Of a stretch of 29,871 nt of DNA, positions 1-12,600 are shown piece by piece. Each line of letters opens with the position of its first letter. The stretch's first letter is position 1. The position numbers and the translations under genes were made by a program. Source of the DNA: Acanthaster planci (lineage: Eukaryota > Echinodermata > Asteroidea > Valvatida > Acanthasteridae); assembly GCF_001949145.1 (NCBI RefSeq), contig NW_019091708.1, positions 131,478 through 161,348 on the forward strand, in the 5' to 3' direction. The notes beneath the pieces are model-generated. The model did no database searches. It was not told where the DNA came from and was given only the letters and a program-made list of their open reading frames with translations.

Positions 1-353
1 GAGGTGTCAGTTGCATTCGCCACAGTATTCTGTACGTGCACCGTTTTCTAATGGTCTCTATTGCGTACATGCACCAACCGGACAAGTGTTTCCGCCATGC
101 TACGCGGACAAAATCCTCGAAAAGCCGTAAACGATGCGATGACGACACGCTCCTTTCACGAAAGCCACGGAAAGCTAACCATGACGCTCGGCAGAAACGA
201 GTCTGAAATGTGAATTTTTACCAAAAATATTGCTGAATTCGGATTTATGTGGCATAAATGTCTTTAGTGGGATCCAAGTAAACACACTACAGACTTTTAT
301 TTTATTCCACCGTTTGGGTTCCTCTTTAACTGTTCGATCTCTTTCTCCACTAG
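1..353. other. Upstream intron sequence, no exon supported
   Basis: Exon 1 begins with a split codon, so the preceding exon must exist upstream. I found no stretch here with TIL or E cysteine spacing followed by a phase 2 donor, so it is read as intron. Short open frames on both strands show no family resemblance. Confidence 0.5.
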
Positions 354-620
354 TGTATGTTACGAGGGCAAGCTTCAAGAATGTTCCACCCACTCCTGCC
401 CTGGCACATGTTCTATCTTCGGAGGGCGCCGTTTCAACACCTTCGACGGAAAAAGCTTCGAATTCGACGGAAAATGCGAGTACGTGTTAGTTCAAAGCAA
501 ATCAGTGCTGGAAAATTCCTTCAGCATCTTCATGGATAAAGCAAAGTGTGATGCGTCGCAGTCGCGATGTGACCGTGTCCCTGAAATAAGCATCAGGACT
601 CCGGATGGGACTCAATACGA
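354..620 (+). CDS. Exon 1: E1 end and N-terminal half of VWD domain 2
   Basis: The acceptor is cttctccactag-like (AG at 352-353) and the donor is gtaagt at 621. The exon enters with one base of a split codon and leaves with two. It encodes a Cys-rich E-type end (C2, C10, C15) and then CPGTC, the standard entry to a VWD domain, followed by FNTFDGKSFEFDGKCEYVL. In most family members the VWD opens with GDPHY; here the same place reads GGRRF. The split codon joins exactly to exon 2. Here the E end and VWD start share one exon, whereas in D3 they lie in separate exons. Confidence 0.85.
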
Positions 621-3600
621 GTAAGTTCACCATTCCGACTGGGCTACTTTGGTATTTTCAAAAGGCAGCTTCATTCGGTAAGCAAAAGCATGCTTGCTGC
701 GTGTGAGTGCACAACGACCGCAGCTTTTTCATTTTGGAAATGTGCCGTTAGAATACCAAAATGGCTCATCGCAACCTACTACAGGAACCAAAGTATGCAA
801 ATACACAGAGCACTGAACTAGTCGTCTTTTTGCTCTCGTAATTTTTTTTAAAATTTCCCTTTGTTAAGTAGTGTTGTTTCAGTGAACACTTGTATGTTGA
901 GTATATTCTGTGTTAAAATCAAACCATTTTTAAGGTTTATAAGTAGCATTGCAGATGGACGCAGAACTGAAAAATACAATGGGGTAAATTAAAAACACAA
1001 TTAGGATGCTTAGAGAAACAAACTAAGGATGGGAATTGAAAAGAAGAGATTAGTATATACCTATGCAAAAGCAGAATTATGGAAAGTAATTGATGAAGAA
1101 GTTGAATACTACCATCAAAATATTTCCCAAACAGCCGTTATCTTGTGTTTTGAGCCTAAATGTTTCATTAGACCCATACGGAGGGGGAAATTATTCTTTT
1201 TGTAAAGGGAAATTCAACTCTTGGTACGCCCTCAAGGTTGATAAAATCACTGCGGTAAGTTAATCATGGGCTTCTAATTTACAGTTTTGGGAAGGTTGAG
1301 TGTTTACAAAAATTAATAGATGTGCTTAAACATGCTTAATTCGTGCACATAAGCATATAATAAGAGATGGTTATTCCCAAACTTGCACAGACTTAAGACA
1401 GCTGATACAGTCATAGTGACGGAGGACAACCGGCCCAAACAAGATATGAAATTGCCTTACTCTCAGTTTGCCGGCAACAGCACCATCCTATTCAGTCGTC
1501 CGTCGTCCATTTTCACGAAAGTGTCTATGCCAGTGCTCGGCATCGAACTGCTGCGGGCAGGCGACAACCGTATCTATGTTACAGTGGCTGCAAAGTTGCT
1601 CGGCAAGGTAACTGCTGACTTGCTGTCCGGAAAAAAAATGACATAAAAGTTAAAACAAGTGTGTTTTTTCTCGTTTTTTTACCCAGAGGGAAACCGTGTT
1701 ATCGATGAGAAATTGGGTTAGATGATTTTGAATCGTTCTCTGCTCGTCTTGGGTCAGCATCTAAATTTAGTGTTGAAGATGCGAAAGAAAATACCATGGA
1801 TGCAAAAGGAAATGGCAAGGAGAGTTTTGTAGATGTTAAGCATAACATTCAATTCCAAATATGTTTAGGGTTGAGCCAAATGCCTCCATTAATTCCTAAA
1901 CTCACTGAAATGATTCTGCCAATTTTTCTTTGCAAAGGGGGAAGGACTTTGTGGAACTTTTAATAGAATAACTGGAGATGATTACCAGCTACCGTCTGGG
2001 AGTATCATGCAGGTGTCACACATGTTCGCTCCAAAATGGCAGTCCAACTGCAATTGCAGAAGCACCGAGAACGGGAATATTAATGACTACTGTGAAATCA
2101 ACTACAAACGCAGAAAACTGGCTGAGGAAACCTGTGGTAAACTGATACGGGAGCCTTTTACAGACTGTGGACTGAAGGTTGACCCTAAGATGTACCGAGA
2201 CATGTGCTTGCACGACCATTGTCACAGCCAGTACCATACAGGAACAGAGTGCTTGGCCTTCTCTGCTTATGCTCATGAGTGCGGTAATGTGGGCGTCAAT
2301 CTTGTCTGGAGAAACTCGGGTCTCTGTGGTAAATAGCGTTGTCTTACTGAACACTTGTATGTTGAGCATAGTCTGTGTTAAAATTGAACTATTTTTAAGG
2401 TTCATAAGTATCGTTGCAGATGAATGATGCAATTGGCTCAATTAAAAGCACAATTAGGATGCTAAGAGAAACAAACTAAGGACGGGAATTGAAAAGAAGA
2501 GATTAGTATATACGTATACAAGAGCAGAACTATGGAAAATAAATGCTTGGCCTTCTCTGCTTATGCTCATGAGTGTGCTAAAGTGGGCGTCAATCATGTC
2601 TGGAGAAACTCAGGTCTCTGTGGTTAAAAGTTTTTTTTTATCAGCATTTAGGTTTGGACAAAAATGTACCAATTGGCTGCGAATGCGTGTTTCCTTCACG
2701 CCATTTCTTTGTCCAACAGCGTTATGACGATGGTTAAAACAGTGATAACATTGCAACAAGAATTCATTAACATCTTTTCCGTTGGTTGTTTTGAGGTTTA
2801 GGAAAAGATACCACATCATGCAAATGTAGTATCAGTGATCAGTGATTGGTGTCCAAAGATGAACAGGGAGGTTTGGCAGCGAATTTAGACCTCTATACCA
2901 TCATTATCTAACATTCTGGAGTGAGCAAGAAATCTGAAGATTTCAAAACAAGTACTCCACTTTCGGTTACCTGCCTAGCTGAGCTAAATAGTGACAGAAA
3001 TGAAAGCCTGCGTTTGTCTCTTTTACAGCACCGACGGTGTGTGAAGAGGGGATGGTTTTTAAAGAGTGCGGGTCCATGTGCAAGGCGGCATGTCGGGATC
3101 TTGGGAGTACTGATAACTGTCAGGAACAGTGTATCCAGGGATGCCAGTGCCAGGACAATATGGTATGAATTCGAAAGCAAACGTGAAATTCAGTCTTTAT
3201 GCTGAATTTGTCTCAATTCCAGTAGGTTATTCCTTTGCGATCTTGCAAACCGCAGCTGTCTGCTGTGACAACACTATTAGCGTTCACTTTACAATATACT
3301 TCGGTCTGCAGGGGTCCTTAATTTACACTCATGATAGTGCACGGCGATTGGAATCTAATGCAAATATACATTTTAGATTCCAATTAAAAGGCCGGTGGTT
3401 TCGATTTAGATATAAGAATAAAAAAAGTGGTAAATTAACACATACGAAAAGCTTTTTCAACCTTCACGGGTTTCATCACAAATGTTGCATGTTTTCTTTC
3501 ACAATGCTTAATTCATTAGCGTGAACTGTGAAATTGAACATCAGCTTCTGTTCCATTCTATTTTGGAATCTCGAAGTGTTTGAGCAATTAGTGAACATGA

Positions 3601-6600
3601 GTGATATGCCATTGTTACCTTGGGCTATTTTCGTGGCATGTTTTATAGAGGAGTGCGATTCTGTTTCTCAAGATGAAAAGTCGAAATTTCTGTCAGCCAA
3701 TATGTGGTAAATTTAACAGAGTAGATTATCTAAAAAGGGAAAGTACAGAAGTACACGTAACAACTTCACAGTAAACCTGAAAACGAGACAGAACTTGAAG
3801 TTATAAGCACCAAATACATGGGATAGTTTCTTCATCGATTCAAAACACAGATGATTTAGTTTTTCCTATTTTCAGTCGGTTACTATTTAAAGTCAATATG
3901 GAAATAAACTACCCGCTAAAACGAGGTGCATTCCCGTGCACCAGTATGGGTCGCGTACCCTTCCACGGCCTCTCTAATTGAATTAACTTTTCCTCAGAAA
4001 AGCAAAATTACAAGCCGCGGGCGCTGCAGCGGAAACGTTACCATATACTGGCCGAGGCAGGCCATATACAAACAGAAACTTTTCCGTTCGAGAACAAACA
4101 GACGGACATGCAAACAATCAAACTGAAACTAGGCTAAATTAAAGTCAGGACAAGACCGGACAGGACAAGACTGGATAGACTGGACTAACACCAGATTTAC
4201 ACTAGACTAAACTAAACTCGCCTAAAAATGTACGGTAGTGTTTTTTTATAACCCTTTGGGGGCAAACAGTGAGTATACAGTTGCATAATACACTTCGGGC
4301 AGGGCCCCCAAAAATCCAAATTAATAAGCTAAACTAGACTAAAAACTAACCCAACCTAGGGGTAGGTATTTCCGAATAAGAATAGATGCGATGAGTGTAC
4401 AGTGACCAATTGCAGCTAAGTATACATGTGCATAATACATCAATGTGAACTGGCATGCATGATAAACATGTAGCATTAATGGCGGCTTTCGAAACGACTG
4501 CAGCACGAGTTGTCTTGTTCCTTGAATTCTGCTGCGGATAGATTAATGTCGAGTGATTTTTGTGGCGAGAAGCGGTAAGCCTTCGAATACTTTCTGCGGG
4601 GTCACAACGTTTTCGTGGATTTGCCAACAGGCTACAGGGAATCTATTATTTTTCAGGCTGCACCTTTTCGCTCGGAGCTCCTCAGACCAGATACAAAGCC
4701 CATAACAATCAGTAAAACAAAGCAAAGCAAAGGCGAACTCGATCCCCGATTACTCTAATCAGCTTGCAAAGTAAGTAGTTGACTTGTCATCTATATATGC
4801 ATGTACAGCCACGTGTGCGTTCAGTTAACCTTTCGCCTTAAGACCGACTTAAATTACTGAGTCACTGCGTGCAAAATGTAAAACCTTTTCTGCATATGGC
4901 GCACTCGGCACAAAAGCCTATTAAAAAGGAAAGAACAAGACAACTGAGTAGGAAAACAAAGCCTTTTCTGCAAGGTGCAGAACCAACTAGGATATAATGA
5001 GGATGTTACACTTTCCATGCGAAAATAAGGATAACAAAGAAAATGCTGATCGGAACTAGTTCACAGTGATAAGGATAAAAAACCAAGAAAATATCATCTA
5101 TGAACAAGATGTTTTCAAGGTCGAGAGCTTGGCAGGCACTAGTAAAGTAAAGAACGTACTACAGTGAAGAATGCTGGACTCCACAGATGGCTAAAACTGT
5201 TCAGTCCTTGGTGCAAAAAGGAGCTGCCATGCTAACGAAGACCATGTCCAATATCGGTCGAGATGATATGGCGAGGGCGTAATGACCGTCGAAAATACGG
5301 GAACTTCATGATCCCCAGTCTGAAACTGGATTCAGTTGACAAACTGTCTCTTCCAGGAAAAAAATCAGCTCTGCACTTCACTTGGTGTGGACAAACTTTT
5401 CTTAAAAGTGTCACCCAGCAGACAACTCGTCACCACAGGTTGAGATGGTGCAGAAGTCAACAACGCAACGACCTCTTACAGCCCGCGTACGGTAGAATTG
5501 CTTTCGAAAATCTGTCTAGGTGTGTTCCTCTTTCTGACCTTGTCTGCCAGAGCCTGTTATTTTTAGTCTGCAACTCGTCCGAAAAAATCCTTATCTTCTA
5601 CAAAATTCTTTTCATTACGTTAACGTTTCTTACATACTTTGAAGCATTATGTAAAGAAACGTCCAGAAGGTACATTGGATAACTAGATATTATTGGATTT
5701 CACAAGAAACGTCCAGAACATACAACTAGAAAATTCCGGACTACAGTTAGATCATTCACCGTGGCGGGGGTCAACTGTAGGCCCTAGCAGAGTCATGTGT
5801 GGTACCATTACATAACCTGTTACATGTACAGAGCCTGTGTGTATATACGAACTACATATATACAGAAATTACTTTACTACAGTGTTTGACCAAAAGATAC
5901 ATCTCACCGACTTGACCGACTGATGGGTTTAGGTCTAACCAAATTAGCATGTTATAACCAAAAGTAACATGGCCAAATGGATCTCTTTATTTTCCATGAC
6001 CAGTTTTGTTTTTTGAGGCAGGTAAATATGATATTCGGCGTCTCGTAACCTTGGGCTTTTAAATAAGAATTACTTTAAGGTCTTTAAGGAATAGATTCCT
6101 ATTTCAGCGTTGCACACTGGCGAAACGTTTCCTTTTTTGTAGGTTTATAACGACCGTACTGGCAAGTGTGTGTCCCTATCGCAGTGTCCTTGCTACTTTA
6201 AAGGGCGTGATCGTGACCCAGGGGAAACATGGAAGGATAAATGCAGCGACTGGTAGGTATGAGCATGGTTCTCCGATATAAGCTTTGTATTTCAGCTTCA
6301 TTTTCAACAGTACAAACGTGATCAAAGTTGAGAACGCAATTGAGAGACCTTTCCCTAATTTTTCTCACAATTCCTTGTTTCGAAAGTATGCACGGTATTA
6401 ACAATTGTACAAAGTTGACAGTGCAGCGACTTTAACAGTAATATACAACACATGTGTGCCTATCGGTGAAGCAATTTTCCTTAAAGTTTAATGAGATAAT
6501 ATTTACGTCAAACAGAGCACCCGATTAATCCCAAAGCGTACCGTATCGTATTGTTGCCGACGGTGCAGCTAAAGATATGTAGTGTGTGTGGTAGTTCACT

Positions 6601-9600
6601 CGTTCTGTTCACAGACAGGTGTCCAGCTTTTGGTGGGGGGGATTCAATAGCCAATGCGACTTCGAGCTCATACAATGTGATGTTGGAGGAGAATACAAAT
6701 GAAATGGTGTTGTTTTCTTAGGGATTTAGAGCTAACATTGACGCCGATTACTTTGCTTCCACCTGTGAAGTATTCTCTGTCAAAACAAATCTGCCAAAGC
6801 ACCTCGCTTGATACGCCAACGGGTGATTGTAACAACTACCCATAGGTAAATACAACTTGCAAACTACTCCACTTTAATAGCAAGATATGAACATGCCATT
6901 GAAGAACTAAGGAAGTAGGTAAAATGTAACCACACCTCGATTGTAAGAGACAAATGTAGTTCCAAATAATTACTTTTCCTCATTTCCGTCTTCCACCAAA
7001 ACTAAACATTTTGTTCGTTTTTTTTTTTCAAATCAGATCTATGTTGAAATCAATCAAATCACCAGGTGCGGTTTTAGAGCCATTTGGGGGATGATGGGGC
7101 TTGAAGTTTAGAGGCAATTGGGGATTATTTGAGAAGCAAAGGCAAAAGGAAAAGGGGTAGTCGAAAATATCAACAAATATCCAACTTAAAAATCACTTTT
7201 AAAAAATAAATGTTTCAATGAGTTTTCCTCGACTCTAAGAAACACAGTAATGTCCACTTTAGGAATGGAAGCTAAGCGTATGTTCTGCTTGTGTTTCAGC
7301 ACCTGCCAGAATGGTGTAGTTCACTGTACTGAAACCAACTGCTCAGGTAAAAAGACCTCGTTAACATTAAAAACCAGCTTTGTCTATTTTGTCGTCCACG
7401 TCATATACGAACCAAATTTTATGCAAGTTTGGGCATTGATATTAATTTGATGCATCTCAGATTATTACTCACTGGTCATTAGAAAAGAAACTCATTAAAT
7501 GTTAGCAATTCAAAATTTTAATAACAAAATTTTTCGCTTCAGTTGTATATATTTACATTTACCTTATGTATTTTTCAGGATTTGAGCCCCTTTTAGGCTT
7601 CCGCAATTAACATGCTGAAGTACACTCAATGTAGCAGGAAAAATCATGCAGATATTTTTGATAGGAAATCTGGGTAACGCAACCAAAAGATGTCCAAAAT
7701 CGTAGTGCATATTACGTCTCAATGTTTCTTTAGTAAACCTGTCAATGAAACCGTTTTGAATATATTATAGCCACTGACAAGGAGTGTCCAGGAACCCAGA
7801 AATACATCGAATGTGTCGAATGTCAGCATGAATGCCAAACCCTCCATCTCGCCTGCAAAAAGGCTGACTGTACGGCGGGATGCGGCTGCCCAGATGGGAC
7901 AGTTCGTACTACCGATGGCCAGTGCATGCCAGAGACCCAGTGTCCATGTTACTTTAATGGGCGTACATACAGCCTCTTGCAGGAATTTGAAGATGATTGC
8001 AGAACCTGGTAATTTAACATATTTTTCAAGGGAAATTGCACCGTCAATTTCCCTTATCAACCTAACAAGCATTTGCCTTTTAGCCTAAGAATTCCTTTAT
8101 TTAAGGTAGTTGTTCGTTTAAACAGTTAAAAATGTCTAATTTGTACTTTTTGAATCATCCTATAAGTCAAGAAATAGCCAAAAAAGATTGAATTTCACTC
8201 CTTAAATCTATGCAAAAAATGTACATAATTCAATATCAATTAAGGAAGCATCACCATGCAGCTGCAGAAATGTTAACTATTTCAAATATTGTCGCCCGGT
8301 ACTTACGGCAACATTTTTGTAATTTAACTAAGAACGGCTTCGTGTAAAGTGTGTTAATGCAAAGAGGGAAATTATGTTGGGCTTTAGCATATCAATTATT
8401 CTGTCATTATTGACTACTTTTGCCTGAAATGTGTATTTTGTTTCTCTTTCACCGTAGCTTGTGCTCACCAGATGCCAAAGTAGTGTGCGAGAACAAATTG
8501 TGCCCAGGTCCGTAAATTTTAATTTATTACTTTGCAAAATTGAGTATCTTAAAACTTCATACCCCTATCTGGGCATTAGTGTAAGGAGTAATTTTATAGT
8601 CCTTAAAAACCCTAAACAAACCTCAAACAAGTGCAGACTAGAAGTTTGACATTCGTTAAAACCACCGCAGGCTGTTTCGGCGTTTTTGAGAAAGCATTAA
8701 AAAATTGACTAGGAAAATGTCGGACCAAATAGAAAACGTTGCCATTTTGTGAGTGTTTAATAATTCAGTCAGATTGACCAGAGTGCCGAAGGCTGACTGT
8801 TGAAAAACGTGTACAAAACCAAAGGGTTAAATGAAATATTTAAAAATCAATTGAAAACAATTGATGATGTCATCATGACGTTATAATTTAAGTACAATAT
8901 TTTTTATCAAGGTCTTGGTTGACTCTGCATTAATCTGATGATGATCAAACATCCCAAAGTTATCAAAGTGGCGGATTGAAGACGTGTACAAAGTGAATGG
9001 GCTAAAAACACATATGTACAAAAACTGCTGCTTTAAACTCATGTTACCTGATTTGTGTTTAAACTGAAAACATTTCTTGAAATACTTGATATTTAGACTT
9101 TTGTATATAATTTGCAATCGAACGGAAACGAAAACTTAGTCTCATTTCTCATTCGTTCTTGTAGTAATTATATTGTGGACTGCTCACTTATTAAGTTCAG
9201 TAATAGTGTGTAGTAGAAAAACGTGTACAAACCGTAATTGGCGAAATAGCAAAAAACTGGGTGCCGTGAATGGGCAACGGCATAGCCCTGTGGAAAATGG
9301 CAGCATGATGACCGATGCAGGACTTGAATGCAGCTTCGTTGAACCATTCGGTCTGCAGTATAAAGTGAGGTGAAATAAAACTCTGCCATTATCAATTACG
9401 AAGTGCGGAATGCAGTAATTTAGTGGCTGCCTGTCTAGCCACAGTCTTTCTCCGTATGGATAAGGTTAGGAACAATGTAAAGGAACGTGCAAATAATCAT
9501 CATTAAGATGTTGTGTCGTGTCTGAAGGCTTTCTGTGCCCAGTGCTATTATTATTTGCAGGAAACTCACATCACCGAGAAGTTAGATGCGATTTTAAGAT

Positions 9601-12600
9601 ATATGACATAAAGAGAACTTTCCTGTTTAGTCAGTGCCTTTAAGTGTTGGCAAAGAATACTCATCATTAGACCGTTAACCACGGTGGTCAATAAACTTCA
9701 CAATTAGGCCACAGCATCAAGAAAGTGTGAGGAACATTGTTAAAGGCCCCTGTGTCAAATAAGGCGGCGATTCTTGCGCCATTTTGTTTTTTCTTTGCCT
9801 TCAGAGACGTGCAGAGCATATGGAGACCCACATTACTTGACGTATGATGGCAGGCGGTACGATTTTCAGGGTAAGGTTGCGTTTCTCTGGTTTTGGTCAT
9901 ATTGAAGGGGGGCCCGCAACACAATCTGATATTTTATGAAAGGTAAGACAACTTCGAAGTCAGGGCATCAAGCCTTAATACCCACGAACCAGTGGTGCGT
10001 TAACTAAAAACTGGTACTGTTCTTCAGAGATTTTCTTTGGTAATGTTAACTGGGTAAGAATTAACTTTAATGATGTTGCACTCAGACCGCCAAAGCGATT
10101 AGCAAAAGAGAAACAACCGACCTAATTCTTGGTCATGACCGCCAAAACACGCCCTTGCAATTGTTTAGGATGTCATTGCTGGACAAACTTATGTTGATTC
10201 GCAAAGGACTTCGTAAAGATGGGTGGATCTCTATGGTTTCCCAGGTGACTGTAGCTACGTTCTCACGTCGGACGACTGTGGCAATAATGGCAGCAGCAGT
10301 ATTTTCAAAGTGGTTGTGGAGAACGTCTGTTGCGGATCTGGTGGGGTGACTTGCACCAAATCCATTCTGTTCACCATTCTCGATGTTAAGATATACCTTG
10401 TGAGAGGTACCGAACCAGTCATCACCCCTCCAGAATCTACACCAACGAGGGCTAAATATCGCATAGTACCGTCCGGCATTTTCTTAATCATCAGTACCGT
10501 GCACGGTGAGTATGCTTCTTTAACAACGGGGACGAAGAGACCGGCAAGCAAAGGCGGACCTGGGAAAAACGGGGCCATGTACCCTCCTTTTTTATGATGG
10601 GAGATATAAAATTTGCATTTAGGACCATTTTATGTCTCATCCAAAAACGTGTAAAGTGCGTAAACATCAGGACTTGCCCTCAAACGGAACGCAAAAGGGG
10701 GACGTCCGCTGGAGTCTGCGAACCTTTTTTAACAAAAGAGCACTTGACAACGACGACCGTACGCGGCAAGAACGGTGTATGTTAATCAGCAAACACGAAT
10801 ATTTAATTTTACGTCTGTCTTATGATTTTGGACACAAGCTGCATGGCATCGATGATCCAAGCTCCCTCGCCCACTGGGGCGCGGTCGCCCACGCGCGAGG
10901 TGGTCGCTAAAAAGCTTGACACCATGAAGGAATATTGCGATTGCATAGCTGTGTCTTGCAAAATGTACGTCATGAAAACGCACAGTCTCATTGGCGGCTA
11001 CTCTAGGTCTTTTTCCAGCAATATGAATAATTCAGTGTTCAGCGATTAGTTGGGCTCTTGAAGTGTGGGAGTATTCAAGCGAATGTATTTGGGCGTATTT
11101 GTGTCGGAATTGGGGAGGGAATTTTTGTTTTTACGCTGGTGTAATCAATGTAAAAACTCACTAATTTTTTATTCGTGCCTTACCCTTGTTATAACTACAG
11201 GAAACTGGCAAACGATGTCTGCGTATCGCGTAGTAAGCGTGCGTGACGCATCTGGAGGAGCGGGCGGTTAGCCTCGTGCATGTTGGGCTGGAAACTTTGT
11301 GAAAGTGCTCGTTTCATGTACGAGCAGTACATGATCTTCAAATTACATACATACAGAAAGCAAAAACATACACATGAGATCAATTTTTTTGTTAATGAAC
11401 TTGCAGAAAAATTCGTGACGGCAGTGTGATTTCGAATCGCAGCTGCAGAGCGGCATTCGTATACAACGTTCATGTACATTTAGGGGAACGTTTGCAACCC
11501 CCTTTGGCAGGAATTGTACATTAGCTTGTTGCCGCATTTCCCTCACGCCTTCTTTTGCAACGGTTCGGCCCGGCGGGAACCAGTGTGATGCACTGCGCAC
11601 GTGTTTTCAGCACCTCGATTCGTAAACGCTCGTTACAAATGGGTCGTCAACAATGGTTTTTAAGGCAACGGCCTCACAAAAACCATTCGTTCTAACAGGA
11701 ATTTCGTATAGTGTGATTTCGCTGTAACAGATTTTTCCCCCAAAGAAACGTGCACGTTTTCGCCGGGACCACAGACATGTGTTTGTTACCTAAATTTTGT
11801 TATGGCCTATTTCGTAATAAAATCCGCGGAAAGAACGTAATATGTGAATGTTTCTCGCAGTTAATCATTTTGTTCCAACATTGCCCGGTGTGCGGAAAGA
11901 ATGCAATATGTAAATGTATCTCCGAGTCGATCGTGTTTTCCAGCATCGTCCAGTCCTTAGAAAGAACGCAGTATGTAAATGTCTCCGTATCTCTCTTGAC
12001 GTAGTTAATCTCCAAAAATAGCGGGCGGCCGGGCCAGCTCATTAACTCGTTGCGCGCTCGAGTGCACCTGGGCTAGCAGTTCGCGAACTTTCCGGCCCCT
12101 TTATAGCAACGGCAGACTTGCCGTGAAAAAAGCGGACTTCACACGGAAGAACGGTAAGGCCTTTCTGGTAAGCCCCCTTAAATGAAACAAATTCTTACTT
12201 AAATGTTTCCACCGTCCTCCCCCAAAATGTTGTTTGTTCCCTTGAAGCCAAATTGCCCCAGCCTTTCCCAGGGGAGGTTCCGGGTAACGACTCTTCTGTA
12301 GAAAACTAGAGTGTACCAATAATAAGACATTATAATAAATTATCCCCCGCCGACCACCAGAACTAAATACCCATCTTGTGTTGCCTTTTTACCGACGGGC
12401 AACCTGGAGTCTAAAATGCTAATGTTTTCCCGATTTAATGTATTGGGGTACTCTCCAATATATTTGTTTGTTTCCACCAGGCCGTTGAACTTTTCACTAA
12501 TATTTTGGTCTTGCATTAACACTATAATGAGCGGTTTTGAAGGAGTGAGCCAATGAAATAGTTTCCTGAAATTGTGCAAATTAAGTGTAGGTAAGTTGCA

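Noticed and set aside
1172-1254. Splice-bounded stretch in intron 1 encoding PYGGGNYSFCKGKFNSWYAL
   Set aside because: It needs phase 1 in and gives phase 0 out, while its neighbours need phase 2 on both sides; exons 1 and 2 join perfectly without it.
5263-5682. 139-codon plus-strand open frame in intron 4
   Set aside because: No recognisable domain, no supporting splice context or codon signal, and it lies inside an intron of a better-supported gene.
6660-6715. Short Cys-containing frame CDFELIQCDVGGEYK in intron 5
   Set aside because: It ends in a stop, lacks splice borders in a fitting phase, and does not match a missing domain part.
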